A stretch of 7,406 nt of DNA from Phycisphaerae bacterium (GCA_007121565.1 SKKI01000087.1:1-7406); one strand, 5' to 3'. Numbered from the stretch's first letter, positions 1 to 7,160 are shown. The notes: generated by a model from the sequence alone, not told the origin. Numbers and translations: made by a program.

Positions 1-774
1 ATCAGGCCGCATCAGTCGCACTGTCGCTATGAGGACGTCAGCGGCGGGGATATGCTTGGTGCATTCAGGAATTACTGGAACACCCATCACCCTTATTCGG
101 ACGCCCCCCGCGATGTGGCGGCCCTGGTGACCGCTAAAGTCGGCGGCGGTGTCGCCTATCGTGGTGGTAATGTGATCGGGGGCGGCGCTGCGTATTCCAG
201 AAATGGTATCCGTGCGGACGGGTCTTTCGATGGTATCTGGCGGCACGAGCTGGGCCATAACTGGGGTGCCGGGGATCATCATGGTGGCCGCCCGGAAGAC
301 GGAACAATCATGTGCGGCAATCAATATGCCCGCTTCAATGGCCCGGCGGTGCAGACCATCTTAACTCAACGCGACAGGAAAACTGACCGCTTGACCAATA
401 TAGGCACGTACGCCACAGTGAATTTGCCTCCTTATGCCGCGATGGATTTTGTGGATACGGTCGCTCCCGGCGAAACTGTGATCATTGATGTGATGGCGAA
501 TGATTTTGATGTCAATGGCCAGGCATTGTCGCTGTATCGTTTCGAAGAGGCTTCCGATCAAGGCGGTACGATAACCCGCTCGGCCGGCACAGGTCCGGAC
601 GGCAGAGACGAGCTGATTTATACTGCCCCAACCGACATTTCGGACACCGTGGATCATTTCTATTATACCATTGAGGACGGTGGCGGGGCCCGTTCTACGG
701 GTGTTGTTATCGTGTCAGTTTCAACAGAGATAATTATTGGTGTTCAGCCGGACGATCTTCTGTTCGAGCGTTGA
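1..774 (+). CDS. Metzincin-type zinc metalloprotease with C-terminal cadherin/Ig-like module (5'-truncated)
   Basis: The reading frame is open from base 1, so the N-terminus lies outside the window and 257 codons remain. The zinc site is HELGHNWGAGD (visible residues 82-92): His82, Glu83, His86 and a Gly89 turn fit the metzincin pattern HExxHxxGxx(H/D), with Asp92 or His93 as third ligand. The downstream GTIMCGN, with Met104, is a plausible Met-turn. Residues about 151-240 (VDTVAPGETVIIDVMANDFD through YYTIEDGGG to VVIVSV) match the bacterial cadherin-like/Ig-like 'Big_9' type of beta-sandwich, common in exported and surface proteins. A short tail ending LLFER follows; I see no membrane anchor in it. 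Inference: a secreted or surface endopeptidase related to reprolysin-like M12B families. Any signal peptide would be upstream of the window. The peptidase class is fairly sure; the exact family and substrate are not. A strong terminator follows 114 bp downstream. Confidence 0.82.
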   Translation: MRPHQSHCRYEDVSGGDMLGAFRNYWNTHHPYSDAPRDVAALVTAKVGGGVAYRGGNVIGGGAAYSRNGIRADGSFDGIWRHELGHNWGAGDHHGGRPEDGTIMCGNQYARFNGPAVQTILTQRDRKTDRLTNIGTYATVNLPPYAAMDFVDTVAPGETVIIDVMANDFDVNGQALSLYRFEEASDQGGTITRSAGTGPDGRDELIYTAPTDISDTVDHFYYTIEDGGGARSTGVVIVSVSTEIIIGVQPDDLLFER

Positions 775-887
775 GGCGATTCTATGCGGGCAGGACAGAG
801 CATCCTCAGTCGTAATTCGAACTTGTCAGCGCTGCGTTTCATACGTACAATCTGGTCATAGCAGCCAAATGGTTTTATGAGCATGCG

Positions 888-950
888 AGACCCTTTGTAA
901 AAAGTGTGTATCTTTTGCGAGCAACACACTTTATACAAGGGTCTTTTTAT
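888..950 (+). terminator. Strong intrinsic terminator after the metalloprotease gene
   Basis: The left arm at 888-909 (AGACCCTTTGTAAAAAGTGTG and one more T) pairs with the right arm at 924-944. The pairing is 8 bp, one bulged T, 3 bp, one A/A mismatch, then 9 bp, closing a 14-nt loop, and TTTTTAT follows at once. The long stem plus U-run is the classic Rho-independent form. There is no A-run before the left arm, so it should work mainly for + strand transcripts, ending the metalloprotease mRNA and insulating plsY. Confidence 0.85.
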
Positions 951-1119
951 TTCAATCTTTTCTTACAGGTCTATCTGGACATAAATTGTCCGCTGGGAGG
1001 AGGCATGCCCCCAGCCCACACCTGCTTTAACTCCTGATACCGCTGTACGGTCATACACCGTATCCGTTTAAGGGCGATACGATGTTCCCTGCCCATCCCA
1101 TTATCGGCGAAAAAGCACG
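951..1119. other. Non-coding interval with short inverted repeats
   Basis: I find no convincing gene here. Three short symmetries are visible: an interrupted palindrome GGACA-TAAAT-TGTCC at 977-991; a hairpin GCTGGG (992-997) with CCCAGC (1010-1015) whose interior contains the palindrome GGCATGCC; and a perfect 6-bp stem TACGGT (1046-1051) with ACCGTA (1057-1062) around a 5-nt loop. The first could be an operator and the others RNA hairpins, but none matches a regulatory family that I recognise. There is no tRNA or recognisable riboswitch. Confidence 0.4.
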
Positions 1120-1148
1120 TTGACTGTCTCGGACAAATATTTTATAAG
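1120..1148 (+). promoter_or_regulatory. Sigma-70-type promoter for plsY
   Basis: The -35 element TTGACT (1120-1125) matches 5 of 6 consensus bases. A 17-bp spacer separates it from the -10 element TATAAG (1143-1148), which also matches 5 of 6. Transcription would begin near 1155 and give a leader of about 115 nt before plsY. The leader holds a perfect hairpin, GCGGCG (1167-1172) with CGCCGC (1176-1181), around a TAT loop. The promoter lies downstream of the strong terminator, so plsY appears to start its own transcript. Confidence 0.7.
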
Positions 1149-1252
1149 ACACCTCAAACGAAAAGTGCGGCGTATCGCCGCTCGCGATCGGAAGAAGGGA
1201 CGACCGGCGCCTTTTGACGCCTGTTGATACCGTGAATCTGCACCGTAAGATC

Positions 1253-1260
1253 AGAAAGGA
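1253..1260 (+). promoter_or_regulatory. Ribosome binding site deciding the plsY start
   Basis: AGAAAGGA lies 9 bp before a GTG at 1270 and only 3 bp before a TTG at 1264 in the same frame. The spacing and the better start codon favour GTG. The two options differ by only two residues. Confidence 0.6.
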
Positions 1261-1269
1261 TAATTGGCT

Positions 1270-1929
1270 GTGATCATCTTAATCGTATTTTCAGCGGCCG
1301 CCTATTTAATCGGCTCGATTCCGTTCGGCGTATTGATTGCCCGGGCGCACGGCATCGATCTGCGGACGGTCGGGTCGGGCAATATCGGCGCAACCAATGT
1401 CTCGCGGGCGCTGGGACGGAAATGGGCGTATGTGTGTTTCGTGCTGGACGTACTCAAAGGCCTGACGCCCATGCTGCTGGCACGAGTCGCCGGCGGATTT
1501 TTACAGCAGCCGAACACACTGGCGTTGGGTCTCTGGCTGCTGGTCGGTTGCGCGGCAGTGGTCGGCCATGTCTTTCCGATTTATTTAAAATTCAAAGGCG
1601 GCAAAGGCGTGGCAACCAGCCTGGGCGTTGTTCTGGGATTGTGGCCGTATTTTACCCTCAGCGGGATAGCGGCTTTTGGCATCTGGTGTGTCTGTGTTCT
1701 GATCTGGCGCTATGTTTCGCTGGCATCGGTGATCGCCGCAATCAGCTTTCCGATTGTATTTGGGGTGCTGATGGTCGTCTTTGAAAATTGGCAACTTGCC
1801 CGGCTCTGGCTGCTGCTGGTCCTGGCTGTGCTGATGGCACTGCTGGTCGTCGCCCGCCACGCCGAAAACATCAAACGTCTGCTGGAAGGGTCGGAGCACA
1901 AGATTTCCACGACAACACCGACACGCTGA
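1270..1929 (+). CDS. plsY: Glycerol-3-phosphate acyltransferase PlsY
   Basis: PlsY is an inner-membrane enzyme that moves an acyl group from acyl-phosphate (made by PlsX) to the sn-1 position of glycerol-3-phosphate, giving lysophosphatidic acid, the first committed step of phospholipid synthesis. The 219 residues are very hydrophobic, with about five membrane segments, and the length is normal for the family (about 190-220). All family motifs are visible: YLIGSIPFGVL near residue 12, GSGNIGATNVSR at about 35-46, HVFPIYLKFKGGKGVATS at about 100-117 (the phosphate/acyl-phosphate binding region), and RHAENIKRLLEGSE at about 196-209. The GTG start at 1270 is chosen from its spacing to AGAAAGGA; TTG at 1264 is the alternative. 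It has its own promoter upstream. No clear terminator follows, so read-through into the peptidase gene about 106 bp downstream is possible. Confidence 0.95.
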   Translation: MIILIVFSAAAYLIGSIPFGVLIARAHGIDLRTVGSGNIGATNVSRALGRKWAYVCFVLDVLKGLTPMLLARVAGGFLQQPNTLALGLWLLVGCAAVVGHVFPIYLKFKGGKGVATSLGVVLGLWPYFTLSGIAAFGIWCVCVLIWRYVSLASVIAAISFPIVFGVLMVVFENWQLARLWLLLVLAVLMALLVVARHAENIKRLLEGSEHKISTTTPTR

Positions 1930-2035
1930 ATCCTAAAAAAATCAGCCGACAGTCGGTTATAGCAAAGAAAACGTGCCGTATTAAGTGTTTATCGTATTGA
2001 AATAATGTTGTCTAAAACCCAAAGGATACCTCACA

Positions 2036-3781
2036 ATGCAGAAGAATCCTGCTCACCACGGATTGGATGTCAGCCGACTGGCCGCTCCGGACAAACGGCG
2101 ATACATTCCACCTCAGACGGATTTCAATGACATCGAACACATCAAGACTCTTTACACCGGCCTGATGGACCGACCGCTGAAAAATGCCGACGACCTTGAA
2201 GCGTTTCTGCTGCATCGTTCGGAACTGGAAGCGGCTGTACGCCAGCATCGCGCTGTGCTTTACATTCGGATGACTTGCCAGACCGACGATGCCGAACGGA
2301 CCGCTGTCTATCGACGATTTATCGAACAGATTGAACCCTTGATTGAAGATTTTGACCACCAGCTCAATGTTACCTACCTGGCCGCGCGCAAGCGCGTCGG
2401 CCAGGGGCCGGCGTCCCTGGCCGTCTATGAGCGCAAGCTTCGGGCGGATGTCGATCTTTTTCGCCGGGATAATATCCAGTTGCAGGCCGAAGAATCACTG
2501 CTCATCCAAGACTATCAGACGCTGACCGGCGGCCTGACGGCAACATTTGAGGGACAGGAACAAACACTGAGCGCACTGCAAACTGTCTTGTACGACACCG
2601 ACCGCACGCGGCGCGAAAATGTCTGGCGATTGATTGTCGATTGCCGCAATTCGATAGGTGATCAACTCGACGAAATTTTTGATAAGCTGCTTGATCTGCG
2701 TAATCGCATCGCCCACAACGCCGGCTGCGGCACGTACCGCGACTATAAATTCCGCCAATACCACCGATTCGACTACACGCCGGAGGATTGCAAGGCCTTT
2801 CACACCGCAGTGCAGGATATACTGGTGCCGGTTCAGCGTCAGATGTGGCAGCGGCGCAGCGAAGAAATGGACCTTTGTGCATTGCGGCCCTGGGACCTCC
2901 TTGCCGACCCGCAGGGACGCAAACCGCTCAGGCCCTTCGAGAGTCCCGATCAGTTCGGCCCTGCGATCTGTCAAGTCCTCAAACGACTTGATGCCGATTT
3001 GGGGGGGCAGTTTGCCGAAATGCAGCAGCAGGGATTGCTGGACCTGCACAGTCGCAAAGGCAAGGCGCCCGGAGGCTATCAATACACGCTTGATGAAGTC
3101 CGCAAACCGTTTATCTTTATGAACGCCGCCGGCAGCGACGATGATGTGCGCGTCCTGTTACATGAGGCCGGCCACGCGTTTCATTCGCTGGCCTGTGCCG
3201 ATCAGCCGTTGGTGGCATATCGTCATGCGCCGCTGGAGTTTGCCGAGGTCGCCTCCATGAGTATGGAGCGACTGGCCGCAACGCGACTTGATGTGCTCTA
3301 TCAGCCTGACGAATTGAAGCGTCGCAGGCGCCATGTCGCTGAGATGACGGTTCGTCTGCTGCTGTCGGTTGCCGCCAACGACGCCTTTCAGCACTGGCTT
3401 TACGAAAACCCAATCCACACGCCTGCCCAGCGCCAAGCCCAATGGGTTCACCTGCAAAACACCTACGGCCAGGATGCGCTGGACTGGTCGGGCCTTGAGG
3501 AAAAACGCGGCGCAGGCTGGCAAAGCATCCTTCATTTTTACCAAGTCCCGTTTTACTACATCGAATACGGTATCGCTCAATTAGGGGCGCTGGCTATTTG
3601 GCAACATGCCCAGGCGGATGAAAAGACTGCCTTGAATGACTACAAAAAAGCGATTGCACTGGGTGGCAGCTGCTCGCTGCCGGAGTTGTTTGCCGTGGCG
3701 AGAGTGCCGTTTGACTTTTCGCATGCTGCGATCGGGCGGGCCGCCGAATTGCTCAGAGCGGAGTGGCAGGCGTCGCTGTAA
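2036..3781 (+). CDS. M3-family oligoendopeptidase (PepF/thimet-type zinc metallopeptidase)
   Basis: This is a 581-residue cytoplasmic zinc peptidase that should cleave short peptides rather than folded proteins. The N-terminal half is helical and lacks a signal peptide or membrane segment. The catalytic site is HEAGHAFHS starting at His376: His376 and His380 bind zinc and Glu377 is the general base. The third ligand is probably Glu404 in FAEVASMSME, the spacing expected for clan MA family M3. The C-terminal FYQVPFYYIEYGIAQLGA (residues about 503-520) corresponds to the Tyr-rich substrate-binding stretch of oligoendopeptidase F-like enzymes. Its length fits the family (about 550-700 residues). 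The ATG follows AAAGGA (2021-2026) by 9 bp. No good promoter is visible in the 106-bp gap before it; a short CCGAC-A-GTCGG symmetry near 1947 lacks a T-run. The family call is firm; assignment as PepF itself is less certain. Confidence 0.92.
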   Translation: MQKNPAHHGLDVSRLAAPDKRRYIPPQTDFNDIEHIKTLYTGLMDRPLKNADDLEAFLLHRSELEAAVRQHRAVLYIRMTCQTDDAERTAVYRRFIEQIEPLIEDFDHQLNVTYLAARKRVGQGPASLAVYERKLRADVDLFRRDNIQLQAEESLLIQDYQTLTGGLTATFEGQEQTLSALQTVLYDTDRTRRENVWRLIVDCRNSIGDQLDEIFDKLLDLRNRIAHNAGCGTYRDYKFRQYHRFDYTPEDCKAFHTAVQDILVPVQRQMWQRRSEEMDLCALRPWDLLADPQGRKPLRPFESPDQFGPAICQVLKRLDADLGGQFAEMQQQGLLDLHSRKGKAPGGYQYTLDEVRKPFIFMNAAGSDDDVRVLLHEAGHAFHSLACADQPLVAYRHAPLEFAEVASMSMERLAATRLDVLYQPDELKRRRRHVAEMTVRLLLSVAANDAFQHWLYENPIHTPAQRQAQWVHLQNTYGQDALDWSGLEEKRGAGWQSILHFYQVPFYYIEYGIAQLGALAIWQHAQADEKTALNDYKKAIALGGSCSLPELFAVARVPFDFSHAAIGRAAELLRAEWQASL

Positions 3782-3853
3782 ACAAGACATTTGTGAGGTC
3801 AATCAGCTTATTCCGTCAAAATGCTTTCCCGGGATATGGAATCGTTTTTCCTT

Positions 3854-3871
3854 GACCACGGTGGTCTTTTT
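3854..3871 (+). terminator. Possible weak intrinsic terminator after the M3 peptidase
   Basis: GACCA-CGG-TGGTC is followed directly by TTTTT. The 5-bp stem is short, so this could be chance. Its position between the peptidase stop (3781) and the purL start (3989) is suitable. The rest of this 207-bp gap shows no convincing promoter and no purine-type riboswitch that I can recognise. Confidence 0.3.
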
Positions 3872-3976
3872 GGTAAGGTTGTCGGTCTGCGAGAAATAAG
3901 AACGCTTTGGCCGGTGGTATCGGTGCGATGCAAGGCCATCCTGATATCCAGTCTTACAGCACAAAACAACAATAAA

Positions 3977-3982
3977 AAGGGA
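3977..3982 (+). promoter_or_regulatory. Ribosome binding site deciding the purL start
   Basis: AAGGGA lies 6 bp before GTG at 3989. The reading frame stays open upstream to an ATG at 3821, but that ATG has no ribosome binding site. The extra 56 residues do not resemble PurL, whereas the protein from GTG begins with the expected WRFEISPKAGF strand. Confidence 0.7.
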
Positions 3983-3988
3983 TTGAAT

Positions 3989-6877
3989 GTGAATCAATGG
4001 CGGTTTGAGATATCCCCGAAGGCGGGGTTTGAGGACGTCCACGGCACAGCGGTGCTGGAGGATATAGGCCAGCTTGGGATGGACTCCGTGCAGGCGGTCC
4101 GGTCGGCGCGGGTGTATCTGATCGAGGCGGATTTTGACCGGGCGTTTGCCGAGCGGGTGGGGCGCGAGCTGCTGGCCGATCCGGTCTGCCAGGATTATGT
4201 TCTCGGGCGGCAGGCGATCCAGGCCGATCCCGATCATCCGGCCACACTGATTGAGGTGCATCTGAAAAGCGGCGTGACCGATCCGGTGGCCGAGTCGGTG
4301 CAGGCGGCCCTGCAGGATATGGGCGCCGGGGCGGTCGAGTCGGTGCGAACGGCGCGAAAGTTTGTCCTGTTCGGGACGCTTTCGGACTCGCAGCGAGAGA
4401 CCATCGCCCGCCGTGTGCTGGCCAACGACTGTATCGAAGAGGTCATCTGGGGCGCCGACGCCGAGCCGCCCAGCCCGCATATCCGGCCGTATGCGTTAAA
4501 GCTGACCGAAATTGCCGTCCGTGATCTGGACGAGGCGGCCCTTGAGCGACTCAGCAAGCACATGGACCTGTTCCTGAATCTGCGTGAGATGCAGACCATC
4601 CAGCAGTATTACCGCACGATTGGCCGTGAGCCGACCGATGTGGAACTGGAGACGCTGGCCCAGACCTGGAGCGAGCACTGCGTGCACAAGACGCTCAAGA
4701 GCAGCGTCGATATGGAACTGGACGGCAAGCCGGTGCACTTTGATAACCTGCTCAAAGAGACCGTCTTTAAGGCGACAAAAGACCTGAACAAAGACTGGTG
4801 CATCTCGGTGTTCGTCGATAATGCCGGCGTGGTTGAGTTTGACGAGGATACGGCCCTGTGCTTTAAGGTCGAGACGCACAACCGTCCCTCGGCGCTGGAT
4901 CCGTACGGCGGTGCGGCCACCGGCATCGGAGGGGTCATCCGCGATTCGATGGGCACGGGGATGGGGGCAAAGCCCATCGCCAATACCGATGTGTTCTGTT
5001 TTGGCCGGCCGGATATGGCGATCGACGAGGTACCCAAGGGCGTGCTGCATCCGCGGCGCGTGATGAAGGGTGTTGTCGCCGGTGTGCGCGATTACGGCAA
5101 CCGGATGGGCATCCCGACGGTCAACGGGGCGGTTTATTTTGACGACCGTTATATGGGCAATCCGCTGGTCTTTTGCGGCAGCGTCGGGACCCTGCCGCGC
5201 GACAAATGTTTCAAGAAAGCCCGCCCCGGCGATGCGATTATCGTCGTCGGCGGCCGTACCGGGCGCGACGGCATTCACGGGGCGACCTTTTCCAGCGGCG
5301 AGATTACCCACGAGCATGAAACGATTTTCTCTCACGCCGTACAGATCGGCAACGCCATCACCGAAAAGAAGATGCTCGATACGCTCCTGCAGGCCCGCGA
5401 CGCCGGGCTGTATGAGGCGATTACCGATTGCGGGGCCGGCGGGCTGAGCAGCGCGGTCGGCGAGATGGGCGCCGAGCTGGGCGCACAGGTCGATCTGGAC
5501 AAAGTCCCGCTCAAGTATATGGGCCTGTCGTATACCGAAATCTGGATCAGCGAGGCCCAGGAGCGGATGGTGCTGGCGGTCGCGCCGGAAAACGTTGAGT
5601 CGATCCTGACGACGTTTGCCGCCGAGGATGTTCAGGCGACCGTCATCGGGCAGTTTACCGACGACAAAAAGCTGACACTGCGCTACGACGGCACGCAGGT
5701 CGGCCGGTTGGATATGGACTTTCTGCATGAGGGCATCTGTAAGTATCAGCGTAAGGCCGTCTGGCAGACGCAACCGCTTGCCGAGCCGTCGCTGCCGGTT
5801 AAGGAACACTACAACGACGACCTGCTCGGGCTGCTGGCTTCGACTAATATCGCCTCCAAAGAGTGGATTATCCGCCAGTACGACCACGAAGTGCAGGGCG
5901 GCAGCGTTATCAAGCCGCTTTGCGGACAACACAACGACGGGCCCGGCGACGCGGCGGTGCTGCGGCCGAAGTTTGACAGCGACAAGGGCTTTGCCCTGGC
6001 CTGCGGGATGAATCCGTGTTACGGCGATATTGATCCGTACTGGATGGCGCTGGCAGGCATTGACGAGGCGGTTCGCAACCTGGTATGTGTCGGGGCGCGT
6101 CCGGATCGGATCGCACTGCTGGACAATTTCTGCTGGGGCGACTGCAATGACAGCCGGACGCTCGGGGCGCTGGTGCGGGCCTGCCAGGGGTGCTATGACG
6201 GGGCGATGGGGTATGGCACGCCGTTTATCTCCGGCAAGGATTCGCTGAACAACGCCTTTGTGCGTGATGACGGCACGCGGGTTTCGATTCCGCATACACT
6301 GCTGATCAGCGCGATCGGGCAGGTGGACGATGTCAACCGCTGCGTGACGATGGATGTCAAGCAGGCTGGCAACCTGCTGTTTGTGGTCGGCCTGACGAAA
6401 AATGAGATGGGCGGGTCGCATTATTATCGCCTGTTGGATCAGCTCGGCGCAACCGTGCCGAAAGTGGATATCCCAACCGCCGCCGAAACGGCCCGACGCA
6501 TCAGCCAGGCGATCGCTCAGGGGCTGGTGCGGTCCTGTCACGACTGCTCGGAGGGCGGGCTGGCCGTGGCGCTGGCGGAGATGGCCTTTGCCGGTGAGCT
6601 TGGCATTGAGGCGGACTTGCGCGGCCTGCCGACAAGCGACGACTGTGTGCGAACCGACGGGCAGCTTTTCAGCGAATCCAACGGGCGTTATATTGTGGAA
6701 GTGTCACCGGAGAATTATCATGCGTTTGCCGAGCTGATGCTGAATCTGCCGTTCGGCCAGATCGGCGGCGTGGTGGATGAAAAACGCCTGAAAATCGACG
6801 ACCGACAACAGAAGACGATCATTGACCAGCCGCTGGACGTGCTCAAGGCCGCCTGGCAAAAACCACTCGCTTGGTGA
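3989..6877 (+). CDS. purL: Phosphoribosylformylglycinamidine synthase, PurL subunit with PurS-like N-terminus
   Basis: This is the synthetase subunit of FGAM synthase, the fourth step of de novo purine synthesis: FGAR + ATP + ammonia (from glutamine via PurQ) gives FGAM. The 962 residues contain two PurS-like repeats (about 3-72 and 86-155, each with an E(I/V)..K.G strand followed by a VR.AR strand). Next comes the linker with TWSEHCVHK (226-234); its His230 aligns with the proposed catalytic His of PurL. The first PurM-like half has VETHNRPSALDPYGGA (from 294), GRTGRDGIHGATFSS (about 422-436) and DCGAGGLSSAVGEMG (from 480). The second half has LLASTNIASKEW and RQYDHEVQGG (615-640), GYGTPFISGKDS (from 741) and SCHDCSEGGLAVALAEM (from 849). 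There is no glutaminase domain, consistent with separate purQ downstream. The length lies between small PurL (about 740) and the fused form (about 1,300). One oddity is Arg in THNRPS, where THNHP is usual. The gene is normally tight with purQ but is split here by an inserted element. Confidence 0.96.
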   Translation: MNQWRFEISPKAGFEDVHGTAVLEDIGQLGMDSVQAVRSARVYLIEADFDRAFAERVGRELLADPVCQDYVLGRQAIQADPDHPATLIEVHLKSGVTDPVAESVQAALQDMGAGAVESVRTARKFVLFGTLSDSQRETIARRVLANDCIEEVIWGADAEPPSPHIRPYALKLTEIAVRDLDEAALERLSKHMDLFLNLREMQTIQQYYRTIGREPTDVELETLAQTWSEHCVHKTLKSSVDMELDGKPVHFDNLLKETVFKATKDLNKDWCISVFVDNAGVVEFDEDTALCFKVETHNRPSALDPYGGAATGIGGVIRDSMGTGMGAKPIANTDVFCFGRPDMAIDEVPKGVLHPRRVMKGVVAGVRDYGNRMGIPTVNGAVYFDDRYMGNPLVFCGSVGTLPRDKCFKKARPGDAIIVVGGRTGRDGIHGATFSSGEITHEHETIFSHAVQIGNAITEKKMLDTLLQARDAGLYEAITDCGAGGLSSAVGEMGAELGAQVDLDKVPLKYMGLSYTEIWISEAQERMVLAVAPENVESILTTFAAEDVQATVIGQFTDDKKLTLRYDGTQVGRLDMDFLHEGICKYQRKAVWQTQPLAEPSLPVKEHYNDDLLGLLASTNIASKEWIIRQYDHEVQGGSVIKPLCGQHNDGPGDAAVLRPKFDSDKGFALACGMNPCYGDIDPYWMALAGIDEAVRNLVCVGARPDRIALLDNFCWGDCNDSRTLGALVRACQGCYDGAMGYGTPFISGKDSLNNAFVRDDGTRVSIPHTLLISAIGQVDDVNRCVTMDVKQAGNLLFVVGLTKNEMGGSHYYRLLDQLGATVPKVDIPTAAETARRISQAIAQGLVRSCHDCSEGGLAVALAEMAFAGELGIEADLRGLPTSDDCVRTDGQLFSESNGRYIVEVSPENYHAFAELMLNLPFGQIGGVVDEKRLKIDDRQQKTIIDQPLDVLKAAWQKPLAW

Positions 6878-6885
6878 AACGATTT

Positions 6886-6916
6886 AACCATGAAGAGCAT
6901 GAAGGACATGAAGGTT
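6886..6916 (+). repeat. Left inverted repeat: three CATGAAGNN units
   Basis: After a leading AAC, three 9-bp units are in tandem: CATGAAGAG (6889-6897), CATGAAGGA (6898-6906) and CATGAAGGT (6907-6915). It matches the reverse complement of 7169-7199 at 27 of 31 bases. All four mismatches lie in the last two bases of the first and second units; the CATGAAG core is invariant. The final GAAGG also sits where a ribosome binding site for the internal gene should be. Confidence 0.9.
6910..6914 (+). promoter_or_regulatory. Repeat-derived ribosome binding site of the GxxExxY gene
   Basis: GAAGG, the end of the third CATGAAG unit, is 6 bp before ATG at 6921. The left terminal repeat therefore appears to supply the translation signal of the gene it flanks. 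Confidence 0.5.
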
Positions 6917-6920
6917 TATA

Positions 6921-7160
6921 ATGGTTAAAAGGGAATTCAGTGAGTTGTCCAATCGCATTATCGGGTGTGCGATTGAGGTGCATAAGGTATTGGGTCCCGG
7001 CTTATTGGAATCGGCCTACAAGCAATGTCTTTGTCACGAGTTCAGGTTAAACGATATCGGGTTTGAGGCTGAGAAGCCGTTGCCGATTGAGTATAAAGGC
7101 TTCTTGATTAATTTCAACGTTAAACTGCTGAGAGACGGACTAAAAAGTTTTGTATTATAA
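6921..7160 (+). CDS. GxxExxY-family protein, internally deleted (probable remnant)
   Basis: The name-giving motif is GLLESAY (Gly27, Glu30, Tyr33), preceded by LSNRIIGCAIEVHKVLGPG, a close match to the start of GxxExxY proteins (PD-(D/E)XK nuclease-like superfamily). These proteins are usually about 120-130 residues; this one has 79. Residues to Gly60 (PLPIEYKG) correspond to the N-terminal part, and residues 61-79 (FLINFNVKLLRDGLKSFVL) to the usual C-terminus. The segment normally between them, with the DLLVE and ELK-type catalytic residues and the AQLLTYLK helix, is absent. The junction lies near 7100/7101 and the frame is kept, so about 45-50 codons appear lost by an in-frame deletion. Nuclease activity is therefore unlikely. 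The function of intact family members is not firmly known. The gene lies wholly inside the inverted repeats, and its GC is lower than that of purL. Confidence 0.85.
   Translation: MVKREFSELSNRIIGCAIEVHKVLGPGLLESAYKQCLCHEFRLNDIGFEAEKPLPIEYKGFLINFNVKLLRDGLKSFVL

Noticed and set aside
784..861. A 25-codon open frame just after the metalloprotease gene
   Set aside because: It has no ribosome binding site and no recognisable sequence; this is too little to support a gene.
3821..3988. An upstream ATG that would lengthen PurL by 56 residues
   Set aside because: There is no ribosome binding site before 3821, the added residues do not resemble PurL, and GTG at 3989 has AAGGGA at 6 bp and gives the expected N-terminus.
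3782..3988. Purine riboswitch or PurR-type operator before purL
   Set aside because: I looked for a conserved aptamer-like arrangement or a clear operator palindrome next to a promoter and saw none, only one short hairpin with a T-run.
4496..6541. A 681-codon open frame on the - strand opposite purL
   Set aside because: It is antisense to a clearly conserved PurL, and its translation is rich in His, Arg and Ala with no family motif. It is a by-product of codon bias in GC-rich coding DNA.
6886..6916. CRISPR-like repeat array
   Set aside because: The units are only 9 bp with 2-bp variable positions. There are no spacers of useful length and no cas genes.
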